A stretch of DNA of 64,000 bases from JBAIYU01 sp036763085. Its GTDB lineage: Bacteria; Bacillota; Negativicutes; DSM-1736; Dendrosporobacteraceae. The stretch is taken from NCBI RefSeq assembly GCF_036763085.1, contig NZ_JBAIYU010000030.1:62001-126000 (forward strand), given 5' to 3'. Positions within the stretch are counted from its first letter, which is position 1, and every line of letters begins with the position of its first letter. Both the position numbers and the translations under genes were made by a program. Below the pieces are notes generated by a model. The model was not told where the DNA came from. It saw only the letters and a program-made list of their open reading frames with translations, and made no database searches. Of this stretch, positions 37,369 through 46,712 are shown piece by piece.

Positions 37369-38406
37369 ATGCCGAACCTCATAGTGTATAAAATACTCAA
37401 AGCCGCCATAATTGCTGCAGTGTTTCTTATCTTGACAGGCTGCACCTATGATAGTCAATACCTTGTAAATGCAGTTGCGAAAGAGCCAATAAAAAAAACG
37501 GTATGGCTAGCCTATTGGGATCTTAACGCAGGTGAAAAAGATTTGCAGTTAACACCAAATAGTGTTGAGAAGCTTTCGTTTTTTGCAGCATATTTTGATA
37601 AAGATGACCGCGTTTTTGTTCCTATTGAACTTAGTAATAAAAAAAGTGAATTGAATAATAAAATAAATAAGTATGAAACCTATCTTACCTTTGTAAATGA
37701 CAAGCAAAGTGCTAGCGGATCATGTGTAATGAAAGATATTGAAGTGCTCCGCAGAGTATTCGCTGATGATGTTACGATCGAAAAACATATCGACGATATA
37801 ATAGCGCTTACTTTGCAGGGCGGGTATGATGGCATAGAAGTAGACTACGAGAGAATATGGAAAGATGAAAGTGTTGGGAAGTCTTTTATGAAATTTGCCG
37901 ACAAGCTTTATAAAAGAGCAATAGATAACAATTTGAAGTTGAGAATTGTCTTAGAGCCGCGAGCACCATTCGCAAGCAATGACTTTCCCAAAGGGCCAGA
38001 ATATGTAGTTATGCTTTATAATCTTAATGGATTACATAGCGATCCTGGCCCAAAAGCTAATAAGGAATTTATACAAAAGACGATAACAAAAATGAAAGCC
38101 TTGCCGGGCAGCAACTCAGTGGCATTTTCAACAGGCGGCTGCCTTTGGGGTAGTGATGGTAAAAAGCGATTTTTAACTGAGGCTGAGGCAAAACATTTGG
38201 CAGATAAAAAAGAGGCTGAAATAAAACGGGACGAGCAAAGCCAATGCATAGTTTTTGAATATGTAGAAGGTGGTATAACATACCAAGTGTGGTATGCAGA
38301 TGTGAAAACTCTAAATTATTGGATATCAATTGCTAAAGTAGAAGGAGTAAATAATATCAGCCTTTGGCGCTTAGGTGGAAATATTGATATTAATAAAATA
38401 ATCTAG
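37369..38406 (+). CDS. GH18-like lipoprotein
   Basis: 345 residues. A lipoprotein signal ends in LTGC (Cys25). The GH18 motif is seen as GGYDGIEVDYE near 150-160, with the catalytic Glu present. Relatives include the YaaH/SleL glycosidases and putative polysaccharide hydrolases. In this operon it may cut or trim the polymer, as AlgL and PslG do in other systems. It has AAGGAGG before the ATG and ends the operon. Confidence 0.82.
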   Translation: MPNLIVYKILKAAIIAAVFLILTGCTYDSQYLVNAVAKEPIKKTVWLAYWDLNAGEKDLQLTPNSVEKLSFFAAYFDKDDRVFVPIELSNKKSELNNKINKYETYLTFVNDKQSASGSCVMKDIEVLRRVFADDVTIEKHIDDIIALTLQGGYDGIEVDYERIWKDESVGKSFMKFADKLYKRAIDNNLKLRIVLEPRAPFASNDFPKGPEYVVMLYNLNGLHSDPGPKANKEFIQKTITKMKALPGSNSVAFSTGGCLWGSDGKKRFLTEAEAKHLADKKEAEIKRDEQSQCIVFEYVEGGITYQVWYADVKTLNYWISIAKVEGVNNISLWRLGGNIDINKII

Positions 38407-38432
38407 CGCATTATTAGCTGATAATTGTGCCG

Positions 38433-38469
38433 AAGTTCTTAACCAAAGGCAGATGGTTAAGAACTTTTT
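38433..38469 (+). terminator. Terminator of the polysaccharide operon
   Basis: Stem AAGTTCTTAACCA (38433-38445) with TGGTTAAGAACTT (38454-38466), then TTT. Confidence 0.85.
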
Positions 38470-38572
38470 GCTATATATTAATAACTATGGAAAAATAGGA
38501 CTATTGGCCCTGGCTGACTGGTCAGTCCTAATGTTATTATAGTTGTAATAACACGTACAGGGGGTTTCAATT

Positions 38573-39151
38573 ATGAAAATGCAGCGTCTTGCAGCAGCTA
38601 TTCTTTTATCTTCGACTATTACGTTCATGGCTCCAGTTGTTAGTGCCGCGTCCGTAACAAATTCAACTGTTACTGCTTCGGTTGGTGATGTAACGATATC
38701 TTCTTCAGAGACTAAAATTTCTGGTGATAATATCAAATTTGCTCAGGTTTTATCAACCAACTATAATCGAAAAGTAACAGAACAGGAAGTAATACGATTA
38801 AAAGCTGACTTTGATTTTGGCTTTGGCGAAATCTCATTATTATATGCTACGGCTGTTTACTCTGGTCAGCCTGTTGACGAAATCGGTCGTCTTCGCTTGA
38901 AGAACATGGGCTGGGGAGAAATAGCAAAACTATATGGTGTAAAAGTTAAAGATTTAAAAAAGGGAAACTATGATGTTGTTCAAGCAGCTAGACACCAAGG
39001 TGTTGATATAACCTACATAGAAGTAGAGGATAATTCTACTGAGCACAATAAGCATGAGAAGCACGGCAATGCTGGAAATGATGACGGAAAAAAAGATAAT
39101 AAGAAAAACGACAAGCATGAAAATAGTAAAGGTAATGGCCATCGAAAATAG
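38573..39151 (+). CDS. Secreted protein with basic His/Lys/Asn tail
   Basis: 192 residues: a signal peptide (cleavage near VSA-AS), a middle domain, a GWGEIAKLYGVKVKDLKKG segment and a hydrophilic tail (140-192) rich in His, Lys, Asn and Gly. A similar GYGEISKAYGLA segment ends the frameshifted gene at 61090-61445, so the two are probably paralogues. The function is unknown; the tail could bind metal or polyanions. Confidence 0.65.
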   Translation: MKMQRLAAAILLSSTITFMAPVVSAASVTNSTVTASVGDVTISSSETKISGDNIKFAQVLSTNYNRKVTEQEVIRLKADFDFGFGEISLLYATAVYSGQPVDEIGRLRLKNMGWGEIAKLYGVKVKDLKKGNYDVVQAARHQGVDITYIEVEDNSTEHNKHEKHGNAGNDDGKKDNKKNDKHENSKGNGHRK

Positions 39152-39200
39152 TGTAAATCACAATAGTATTCTACTATAGTAAAGTAAATAGGATGTTTTA

Positions 39201-39239
39201 GCCCGTATAAGATATTTAATATTTTATACGGGCTTTTTT
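39201..39239 (+). terminator. Terminator
   Basis: A 10-bp stem GCCCGTATAA/TTATACGGGC followed by TTTTTT. Confidence 0.9.
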
Positions 39240-39386
39240 GCCGCTTCTTAGGAAGGTTTGATTCCTAATAGCTTGCTGTTTGAAATTTTAAAAATATTTA
39301 ACAAATTAAGTAAACTTTATTTCCATTTAGTACCATACCATGTATAATAGTAAATGGATAAATTGGAAAATTAAGGAGATGAACAT

Positions 39387-39947
39387 ATGCGAAAAACCAT
39401 GGCATTATTTATTTTCATATTTAGCTTGGTTATAATGAATGTAGCAGGAGCTTCGCCTAATGCAAAGCAAGTAGTTTTAGTTCCGTATATAAACTCGACG
39501 GAAGAAACAAAAGAATACATTGGAGAAGCTGTCAATGAAAAGCTTAAAGAACAGTTTTCAAACGAAAAATATCAGACAATCTCAGGGGAAAATATTCAAG
39601 CCTTATTAGTAAATAATGGTTTTGATGTATCTAACAATGTCTTACCGGAAAACGAATTAATGGCAGTTTTAGCCAAGGAAACGGGTGCGGATTATGTTAT
39701 TGCAATGGAAATCGTTCACTTTATGAATTCAAGACATGTGAGTTATTTCTCGACGTCTGCAAAGAGTGAAGTAAAACTGAAATACAAAATTTATACAACA
39801 GCCACTAATAAAGTAACTACACTCCAAACAATGGGCAAAGGAAATAACAAAGTAACATCAATTGGTATACCAGGTATAGGTACGGCAATGAAACGTGGGA
39901 TTGCGCAGGCAATGGATGAGGCTTTTGTTAAAATACAGCAGCTATAA
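39387..39947 (+). CDS. Secreted protein, CsgG/LpoB-like fold suspected
   Basis: 186 residues with a signal peptide (cleavage near AGA-SP). The mature part starts with a strand VVLVPYINSTEETKEYIGEAVNEKL and has LAKETGADYVIAMEIV, the alternation seen in CsgG/TolB-N/LpoB-type periplasmic domains. That relation is a fold guess. AAGGAG precedes the ATG, and a TGTATAAT extended -10 lies at about 39345. Confidence 0.6.
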   Translation: MRKTMALFIFIFSLVIMNVAGASPNAKQVVLVPYINSTEETKEYIGEAVNEKLKEQFSNEKYQTISGENIQALLVNNGFDVSNNVLPENELMAVLAKETGADYVIAMEIVHFMNSRHVSYFSTSAKSEVKLKYKIYTTATNKVTTLQTMGKGNNKVTSIGIPGIGTAMKRGIAQAMDEAFVKIQQL

Positions 39948-40016
39948 AAAAACGCTTGGTACGAGTATGCGTTTTGAATGAAGAGAAGATAAAGCAGGAA
40001 ACAACGATATTTTAAG

Positions 40017-40060
40017 AGAAGATACCCATAACCTTGTGGTAGGTTATGGGTATCTTCTTT
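40017..40060 (+). terminator. 18-bp hairpin terminator
   Basis: A perfect 18-bp stem (40017-40034 with 40041-40058) followed by TT. Confidence 0.85.
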
Positions 40061-40149
40061 TATGAATTGTGATAATCATAATTTTGCACTATTATTACAA
40101 ATAATATGATGAGCGTTAGTCGCGTTTTATCGGCTGGGGAGATGAAAGT

Positions 40150-41229
40150 TTGAAAATTGGGGCACGAGTTATAAAAACCGGTATAGCAGTTGCAATTACA
40201 ATGTTTCTTTGCGGGGTTCTTGGCCTAGAACCAGCTTTTTTTGGAGCTGTTTCTGCGGTAATTAATATGCAGCCGTCAATTTTTTTAACAATAAGGGCTG
40301 CGCGTGATCAAATTATGGTTCATATTTTAGGAATCGCAGCTGGGTTCTTTTTTGGCTACTTTATGGGAGTAAATCCTTTTTCAGCAGGTTTAATAGTAAT
40401 TCTCCTTATACCTATATATAAGAAACTCAAATTACAGAGCGGTATAACAATGGGAATAGTTGCAGCATTGTTTGTACTAAGTTCAAGTACCGAAGAGTTT
40501 TTAGTGCATGCTCTTGCAAGATCAGGAGTAATCTTTATTGGACTTGGATCGGCTATGATCGTAAATGTATTACTCTGGCCGCCTAGGTATAACGAAAGGA
40601 TTAAAGAAAAGCTAAGGCAAAGTAATGAGGCCTCTGTACTTTACTTCTGTAGAGCGGTACAAGAATATGTTGGGCAATCTGGAAGTGAGCTAAATATCGA
40701 TCCAGAGCAAAGAACTAGGGTAAAGAAGCTTAATAAGGAAACTCGTCAGCTTTTAGAGTTACTAAGCAGAGAGCGGCGGGTAGTTGCAGAGAATTCAGAG
40801 CCAAGAGAATGGCTGTCTCTCGCGGAAAAATTAGCAGATTATAATGAGTCTATTGTGAAAAAAGGGGACCGTATTTTTGACCTTTTACCAGCTCGCGTGG
40901 AGCGTAGAGTTAAGGCCGGTCTTCCGCCGATTAGTGATGAGTTTAACGCTATATTAGAGATTTTAGAAAAAGGGTGTACAATAGTTATTCGGGTAAATGG
41001 AAAAATTAGATCAGTTATACTGGAGGGCGGCACCGCAATACCTGAAAAGATAAGTGAGGAATACTGGGAAAGCCTTACCAAAGCTATTGAGCAATGGCAG
41101 CCGAGACTTACGGGCAGTCATTATTTACATGGTTTACTTGAGGTAGCTGTAACTGCCAATGAAATCAAATGGGCAACACGACAAGCTAAGATACTCCTGT
41201 ATGAAAGCGTAGAATCAGCTGAGGATTGA
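40150..41229 (+). CDS. FUSC/ArAE-family aromatic acid exporter-like protein
   Basis: 359 residues: about six N-terminal membrane helices (5-140) with the family stretch GARVIKTGIAVAITMFL, then a long cytosolic helical domain (150-355). This matches the DUF939/ArAE_1 group of presumed exporters. Its substrate is unknown. The start is TTG 40150 with GGGGAG upstream. Confidence 0.8.
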   Translation: MKIGARVIKTGIAVAITMFLCGVLGLEPAFFGAVSAVINMQPSIFLTIRAARDQIMVHILGIAAGFFFGYFMGVNPFSAGLIVILLIPIYKKLKLQSGITMGIVAALFVLSSSTEEFLVHALARSGVIFIGLGSAMIVNVLLWPPRYNERIKEKLRQSNEASVLYFCRAVQEYVGQSGSELNIDPEQRTRVKKLNKETRQLLELLSRERRVVAENSEPREWLSLAEKLADYNESIVKKGDRIFDLLPARVERRVKAGLPPISDEFNAILEILEKGCTIVIRVNGKIRSVILEGGTAIPEKISEEYWESLTKAIEQWQPRLTGSHYLHGLLEVAVTANEIKWATRQAKILLYESVESAED

Positions 41230-41389
41230 GTCAATCTTTCAAGGCATTTTAATTACTTCCGGCATTTTTCCATGAGCTTTGAATATATTGTACTAGCAAT
41301 TATTTAGACGAGCATTTTTGCAAAAATCATTAGTGGGAAATCGTTATTATATAATTTAGCAAATATAACTAAACATCATAAATAAGGCG

Positions 41390-41418
41390 TGGACATTTTT
41401 CTTGTTGTACGATATACT
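41390..41418 (+). promoter_or_regulatory. Promoter of the riboswitch operon
   Basis: TGGACA (41390-41395) and TATACT (41413-41418) with a 17-base spacer, about 45 bases before the aptamer. Confidence 0.65.
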
Positions 41419-41462
41419 CATTTTGAAAGGTAAATGAATAATTTACCAAATTACATAAATAG

Positions 41463-41529
41463 CTCGTATAATCCCAGTGATATGGTCTGGGAGTATCTAC
41501 AAGGTTACCGTAAATTACCTTACTATGAG
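41463..41529 (+). promoter_or_regulatory. Purine riboswitch, guanine class
   Basis: The sequence has the aptamer's fixed parts in order: CTCGTATAATC, GATATGG, the J2/3 segment GTATCTAC, CCGTAAA and CTATGAG closing P1. The ligand-reading base, which is C in guanine and U in adenine riboswitches, is C at 41523, so the ligand is guanine or hypoxanthine. It precedes a BMP-type nucleoside importer, a logical target of guanine repression. Confidence 0.92.
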
Positions 41530-41534
41530 TGGAA

Positions 41535-41680
41535 GTGTACTTAGGTTAAATAGCTTTGTTTTCTCAACCTAGTGTACAGTCCCTGTTTTAGGGACCACCT
41601 ATCGGAATAAACCCGGGCAGGTGAGCTTCGCTCTCAAAAGACTGAGTGTGAGCTTATCTTCGCTTGGGTCTTTTTATTTT
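41535..41680 (+). terminator. Expression platform of the guanine riboswitch
   Basis: Three stems follow the aptamer: GTGTACTTAGGTT with AACCTAGTGTAC (41535-41577), GTCCCT/AGGGAC (41579-41595) and a final stem (AAAAGACT with GGGTCTTTTT, about 41636-41676) with a T-run. The last looks like the terminator. Which stems exclude each other was not resolved. Confidence 0.6.
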
Positions 41681-41747
41681 TATTGGGGCTGCTCAGGACT
41701 TATCCTTCATATAGCGAGTGGCAAAATTAGATAGGAGGTAGGTAGAG

Positions 41748-42863
41748 TTGAGAATCAAAGGAAAACTAAAATCTGGAATGTTGCTGCTAGTAACCTTTTT
41801 GATTATGTCTGTACTTCTTACAGGCTGCGGCGGGCAAAAGGCAGACAATCAGGCGGCTAAAAATGACAAGGTAAAAGTAGCTTTTGTTTATGTAGGACCA
41901 GTTGGGGATGCAGGTTGGTCTTATGCGCATGACCAAGGACGCAAGTTCCTGGAAAAAGAAATGCCTAATATTGAAACGACATATGTAGAATCTGTTCCTG
42001 AAGGAGCAGACGCAGAGCGTGTACTCACTGAGCTTGCTATGAAAGGCAATAAAATAATCTTCGCGACAAGCTTTGGGTATATGGATTATGTACAAAAGGT
42101 AGCGCAAAAGTTCCCTGATGTAACCTTCTTACATTGTTCTGGTTTCAAGACAGCAAATAATGTTGGAACTTATTTCGGGCGAATTTATCAGGCTCGCTAT
42201 CTATCTGGAATTGCAGCCGCTAAGCAGACTACTTCCAATACAATTGGCTATGTAGCGGCATTCCCAATTCCGGAAGTAGTAAGAGGTATTAATGCATTCA
42301 CTCTGGGGGCTCAATCCGTTAATCCTAATGTAAAAGTAAAAGTAGTTTGGACTAACACTTGGTATAACCCAGCTACCGAAAAAGATGCAGCAAAGAGCCT
42401 CCTGGATGCAGGGGCTGATGTAATTGCGATGCATCAAGATACACCTGCTCCGATGCAAGCTGCTGAAGAGAAGGGTAAGTTTGCTGTTTCCTACAATACG
42501 GATATGCGTAATTTTGCTCCAAAAGCTGTATTAACAGGTCCAGTATGGAACTGGGGTCCTTATTATGTGAAAACTGTAAAATCTGTGTTGGATAAAACTT
42601 GGAAGTCTGAGCAATATTGGGGTCCAATGGGTGATAATATTGTTGACCTGAGTCCTTTTGGTCCAATGGTTGCCGAAGATACAAAGAGCCAAATTGCTAA
42701 GAAGAAAGATGATATAGTCAAAGGACAGTGGGACGTATTTACTGGTCCGATAAAAGACCAGCAAGGCAATGTAAAAGTACAGGCTGGGCAAAAGATGTCT
42801 GATAAAGATATGCTTGAATTTGCGTGGTTTGTCCAAGGTGTAGAAGGCACTATTTCTAAGTAA
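41748..42863 (+). CDS. BMP-family nucleoside-binding lipoprotein
   Basis: 371 residues: a lipoprotein signal with lipobox LTGC, then a BMP/PnrA-type periplasmic-binding fold (VAFVYVGPVGDAGWSYAHDQGR, GYVAAFPIPEVVRGINAF). It captures purine nucleosides or related compounds outside the cytoplasmic membrane for the ABC importer encoded next. The guanine riboswitch supports a purine substrate. The start is TTG 41748 with GGAGG upstream. Confidence 0.9.
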   Translation: MRIKGKLKSGMLLLVTFLIMSVLLTGCGGQKADNQAAKNDKVKVAFVYVGPVGDAGWSYAHDQGRKFLEKEMPNIETTYVESVPEGADAERVLTELAMKGNKIIFATSFGYMDYVQKVAQKFPDVTFLHCSGFKTANNVGTYFGRIYQARYLSGIAAAKQTTSNTIGYVAAFPIPEVVRGINAFTLGAQSVNPNVKVKVVWTNTWYNPATEKDAAKSLLDAGADVIAMHQDTPAPMQAAEEKGKFAVSYNTDMRNFAPKAVLTGPVWNWGPYYVKTVKSVLDKTWKSEQYWGPMGDNIVDLSPFGPMVAEDTKSQIAKKKDDIVKGQWDVFTGPIKDQQGNVKVQAGQKMSDKDMLEFAWFVQGVEGTISK

Positions 42864-42905
42864 GGTTTAGGGGGTCGCGTAATGGCGGCCTCCCTATTAT
42901 ATTTC

Positions 42906-42964
42906 CTTGATAATTGTCAAAGTCTATTTTACGTAAATTAAAATAGACTTTGACAATTATCAAG
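42906..42964 (+). terminator. 26-bp perfect inverted repeat between binding-protein and ATPase genes
   Basis: 42906-42931 pairs perfectly with 42939-42964, leaving a 7-base loop. There is no T-run after it, so it may be a partial terminator or an mRNA-stabilising hairpin that keeps binding-protein levels above the rest. Confidence 0.6.
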
Positions 42965-42995
42965 TATTGAACTAGAGAAAGGCAGGAAGGTATAA

Positions 42996-44513
42996 ATGAG
43001 CAGCATGCCTATGGTAGAAATGGTTAGCATTACAAAAAGGTTTCCGGGTGTTATTGCTAATGATTCCGTTAGTATTAAAGTAAATACAGGTGAAATTCAT
43101 GCGCTGCTGGGTGAGAATGGCGCTGGCAAAAGTACGTTAATGAGTATTCTAACAGGACTGTATCGTCCAGATGAAGGCGAGATATATCTCAGGGGTTTAA
43201 AAACAGAGCTTAGTTCTCCAAAGGATGCTGCCAACAAAGGAATAGGTATGGTTCATCAGCACTTTAAGTTAGTTAAGTCCTTCACGGTTGCTGAGAATAT
43301 AATGCTTGGATTAAAAGGTGAAGGGATGATAATCGACAGAACTTCCATCGAGAAGCGGATAAGGGAATTCTGCCAGCAATACGGAATGGCAGTCGACCCT
43401 GCCGCGAAGATTTGGCAGTTAACTGTTGGTGAACAGCAACGAGTCGAAATTATAAAGGCTTTGTTTAGGGGAGCAGAGATTTTAATATTAGACGAACCAA
43501 CAGCAGTGCTGACTCCTCAGGAAGCGAAAGATTTATATAAGACACTAAGAATAATGACTAGACAAGGCAAGGCAGTTATTGTTATTTCCCATAAACTAAG
43601 TGAAGTATTAGAAGGAACAGATACTGTTACCGTTTTACGTGGAGGGAAATCTGTAGGAACAGTTAAGACAGAGCTAGCAGATGAACAGGAGCTAAGCCGT
43701 ATGATGGTTGGACGGCATATAGCTGTTTCGCGCGATAAGTGCCTTATCGAAAAAGGCAAACAGATATTAAAGCTGCAAGGCATTTCATGCCTCAATAATC
43801 GTGGTCAGCTGGCAGTCCAAGGGATTAGCTTGGATATTCACGCTGGCGAAATCTTGGGGATTGCTGGTGTAGCGGGTAACGGACAAAGTGAGCTTGCTGA
43901 AGTAATTGCGGGGTTACGCAGTGTAGAAGAGGGAACGAAATATATCGATGGCGTTAATCATACTCAAAGTACAATTAGGGCATTGGTAGATGCAGGTGTT
44001 AGCTATATACCTGAAGATAGGATGGGTACAGGGCTAGTGCCAAGCTTAAATGCAGTAGACAATTATGTTTTAAAAAGCTATAAAAAGCATGGCTGGCTGA
44101 TGGATTGGTCTAGAGTTAAGACACAAACCCAAGAAGTAGTAGAAAGATTTAGTATTAAATTAGCAAGCATTGCAAGTCCAGTCAAAATGATGTCAGGCGG
44201 GAATTTGCAGAAATTGTTATTGGCACGTGAAATTATGGCTGATCCTCGCTTAATTGTTGCAGTATATCCTATGCGTGGATTAGATGTGGGAGCAATGGAA
44301 GCGGTACGCAAGCTGCTATTAGCTCAGCGTGATGCTGGTAAAGCGGTGTTACTGATTTCGGAGGAATTAGAAGAGTTATTTGCATTATCTGATAGAATTG
44401 CAGTTTTGCATCGAGGAGAAATTATGGGCATCGTTGATTCCTGCACGGCAACAGCAGAAGAGGTAGGAATGATGATGGCTGGGAAAAGGATGTTAGAGAA
44501 AGATGCTATGTAA
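42996..44513 (+). CDS. Nucleoside ABC importer, double ATPase subunit
   Basis: 505 residues with two ABC domains. The first is intact: Walker A GENGAGKST, Q-loop VHQHFKL, signature LTVGEQQRVEI, Walker B ILILDEPTAVLTP. The second has GVAGNGQSE in place of Walker A, signature MSGGNLQKLLLARE and LIVAVYPMRGLDVG where Walker B Glu is replaced, so it is probably non-hydrolytic, as is usual in this NupO/RbsA group. Confidence 0.9.
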   Translation: MSSMPMVEMVSITKRFPGVIANDSVSIKVNTGEIHALLGENGAGKSTLMSILTGLYRPDEGEIYLRGLKTELSSPKDAANKGIGMVHQHFKLVKSFTVAENIMLGLKGEGMIIDRTSIEKRIREFCQQYGMAVDPAAKIWQLTVGEQQRVEIIKALFRGAEILILDEPTAVLTPQEAKDLYKTLRIMTRQGKAVIVISHKLSEVLEGTDTVTVLRGGKSVGTVKTELADEQELSRMMVGRHIAVSRDKCLIEKGKQILKLQGISCLNNRGQLAVQGISLDIHAGEILGIAGVAGNGQSELAEVIAGLRSVEEGTKYIDGVNHTQSTIRALVDAGVSYIPEDRMGTGLVPSLNAVDNYVLKSYKKHGWLMDWSRVKTQTQEVVERFSIKLASIASPVKMMSGGNLQKLLLAREIMADPRLIVAVYPMRGLDVGAMEAVRKLLLAQRDAGKAVLLISEELEELFALSDRIAVLHRGEIMGIVDSCTATAEEVGMMMAGKRMLEKDAM

Positions 44514-45585
44514 TATTTCAAGTCTTCGTTTTGAAAAAAGAGAAGATGTGTCTACTACAATGATATTGCTTGTTCCGATACTTTCTGTTTTCTGTGGCTT
44601 ATTATTTGCAGGTTTATTTATTGCCTTAACCGGCAAGAATCCTGTCGATGTATACATGCTCATGTTTGAGGGAGCTTTCGGTTCACAATATGGAATATCT
44701 GAAACGATCGTTAAAGCAATTCCACTTATATTATGCAGTCTTGCTGTAGCATTAGCTTTCCGTATGCAGCTTTGGAATATAGGGGCAGAGGGGCAGTTAT
44801 ATATGGGAGCCTTTGGTGCTACCTGGGCAGCACTATCATTTCCAGAATGGCCAGCATCACAGCTTCTGCCGTTCATGGTAATAATGGGTGCGCTTATGGG
44901 TGGTCTATGGGGTCTGCTGCCTGCTATACCAAGGGCGTATTTTAAAGTAAACGAGACAATTACTACCTTGCTAATGAATTACATAGCCATATTATGGGTA
45001 GATTATTTTGTTTATGGTCCTTGGAAGGACCCTAAAGGGTTGGGGTTCCCGATTACAGCACCATTTTCTTCGGGGGCTATTCTGCCCTCATTCGGGATAA
45101 CGCGTATTCATTGGGGAATAATTTTTGCAATAGTGGCTGTGGTAATTCTTTATATAATCCAAAACTATACTAAGTGGGGTTTTGAGATTAGAGTAAGCGG
45201 TGAGAGTGCTGCTGCTGCAAAATATGCGGGCATGAATTATACTCGAAATATTTTGCTAGTTATGTTTATCAGTGGTAGTTTAGCTGGTATAGCGGGGATG
45301 ACTGAGGTGTCTGGAATTACCCAGCGCCTGCAGCATGGAATCTCACCAGGCTACGGTTATTCAGCAATTATTATTGCTTGGCTTGCAAGACTGCATCCTG
45401 TAGTAATAGTATTTGTTTCCGTTATTTTTGGGGGTCTTTTGGTTGGTGGTTTCAGCATTCAAACAAGTGGTTTTCCTGCTGCAACTGTAGCTATGCTGCA
45501 GGGAGCAATTTTATTCTTTGTTGTAGGCGGCGAGATATTTACCCAGTATCGCATACGTCTGGATCGCAAGGGGAGGAGTTTATAA
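44503..45585 (+). CDS. Nucleoside ABC importer permease 1 (NupP-like)
   Basis: 360 residues with about ten hydrophobic helices of the BPD_transp_2 (RbsC-like) family; NIGAEGQLYMGA and NETITTLLMNYIA are typical of nucleoside permeases. The ATG overlaps the ATPase gene by 11 bases. Confidence 0.9.
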   Translation: MLCNISSLRFEKREDVSTTMILLVPILSVFCGLLFAGLFIALTGKNPVDVYMLMFEGAFGSQYGISETIVKAIPLILCSLAVALAFRMQLWNIGAEGQLYMGAFGATWAALSFPEWPASQLLPFMVIMGALMGGLWGLLPAIPRAYFKVNETITTLLMNYIAILWVDYFVYGPWKDPKGLGFPITAPFSSGAILPSFGITRIHWGIIFAIVAVVILYIIQNYTKWGFEIRVSGESAAAAKYAGMNYTRNILLVMFISGSLAGIAGMTEVSGITQRLQHGISPGYGYSAIIIAWLARLHPVVIVFVSVIFGGLLVGGFSIQTSGFPAATVAMLQGAILFFVVGGEIFTQYRIRLDRKGRSL

Positions 45586-46517
45586 TGGATCAATCAATAT
45601 GGGTAGCTATTTTAGCTGCTGGAGTGATTGCGGGAACTCCAATTTTGCTGGCGGCGTTAGGCGAGATAATTACAGAACAATCTGGCGTACTAAATCTTGG
45701 TGTAGAAGGCATGATGCTGGTCGGGGCTGTAACAGGATTTATGGTTGCTATGAATACCAGCAGTCCTTGGATAGGGCTTTTAGCGGCGATTGTCGCCGGA
45801 GGGTTAATGGCCCTAATTCACGCATTTTTAACAATTACACTTCGAGCGAATCAAGTTGTAAGTGGACTTGCCTTGACCATTTTTGGTACAGGACTAAGCG
45901 GTTATATCGGAAAAGACTTAATAGGCCAGCCACTGGTCAGTACCTTCAAGCCAGCTGCTCTTCCATTTTTAAGTGAGGTCCCTATTATTGGGCCAATTCT
46001 TTTTAACCATGATCTGCTTGTATATATTAGTTACTTATTAGCGGCTGGTTTATGGTTTTTTCTATTCCATACGAAAAAGGGTTTAGAATTACGGGCAGTC
46101 GGAGAGAATCCAAGTGCTGCGGATGTAGCTGGTATTAACGTTTTTATGACTCGATATGTATTCGTTGTCTTGGGCGGCATGTTGGCGGGCATGGCTGGAG
46201 CTTATTTATCCTTGGCTTATGCGCCTTCATGGCTTGAAAATATGACAGCAGGACGCGGATGGATAGCAGTTGCTCTGGTTATATTCGCAACATGGCATCC
46301 TGTTAAGGCTTTTTTAGGAAGTTTTCTATTCGGCACAATTGATGTATTGGGTTTTCATATTCAAAATTTTGGTATTATGATTCCCTCATTTTTTCTTAAG
46401 ATGCTACCATATATCATCACAATTATAGTCTTAATTGTTGTAACCAGAGAAACAAAAACACGGCGGGTTGCAACTCCTGAAGCGCTTGGTATACCGTACA
46501 ATCGAGAAGAACGATAG
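45585..46517 (+). CDS. Nucleoside ABC importer permease 2 (NupQ-like)
   Basis: 310 residues, BPD_transp_2 family, with GVLNLGVEGMMLVGA near the N-terminus as in NupQ/YufQ. ATG 45585 shares a TAATG overlap with permease 1 and has GGGGAGGAG before it; the same frame is open 69 codons upstream inside permease 1 but is not translated. It completes the importer. Confidence 0.92.
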   Translation: MDQSIWVAILAAGVIAGTPILLAALGEIITEQSGVLNLGVEGMMLVGAVTGFMVAMNTSSPWIGLLAAIVAGGLMALIHAFLTITLRANQVVSGLALTIFGTGLSGYIGKDLIGQPLVSTFKPAALPFLSEVPIIGPILFNHDLLVYISYLLAAGLWFFLFHTKKGLELRAVGENPSAADVAGINVFMTRYVFVVLGGMLAGMAGAYLSLAYAPSWLENMTAGRGWIAVALVIFATWHPVKAFLGSFLFGTIDVLGFHIQNFGIMIPSFFLKMLPYIITIIVLIVVTRETKTRRVATPEALGIPYNREER

Positions 46518-46532
46518 ACATTGCCGTCATAA

Positions 46533-46568
46533 AAAAAACCTCAGTTTTAGCTAAACTGAGGTTTTTTG
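46533..46568 (+). terminator. Terminator of the nucleoside importer operon
   Basis: Stem AAAAAACCTCAGTTT with AAACTGAGGTTTTTT around a short AGCT loop, T-run included. Confidence 0.92.
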
Positions 46569-46712
46569 TTCCCTAAAACTGCACATAACGAGTTTTTAAT
46601 GGGAGTATATGGAGCGATTTAATGGTGAAAAATAACCGAGTAGACTTTTGAGCATATCAAATAACTAATATTATTAGCCCTAAACAACTTTTATAATTAG
46701 GAAAGGAAACTA

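Noticed and set aside
42201..42850. Several overlapping minus-strand open frames of 85-103 codons
   Set aside because: They are opposite the BMP lipoprotein gene, whose codon pattern and family motifs are clear.
45378..45584. 69 extra N-terminal codons for permease 2
   Set aside because: They lie in another frame of permease 1 and are Cys/Ser-rich, unlike a permease; ATG 45585 has a strong ribosome binding site.
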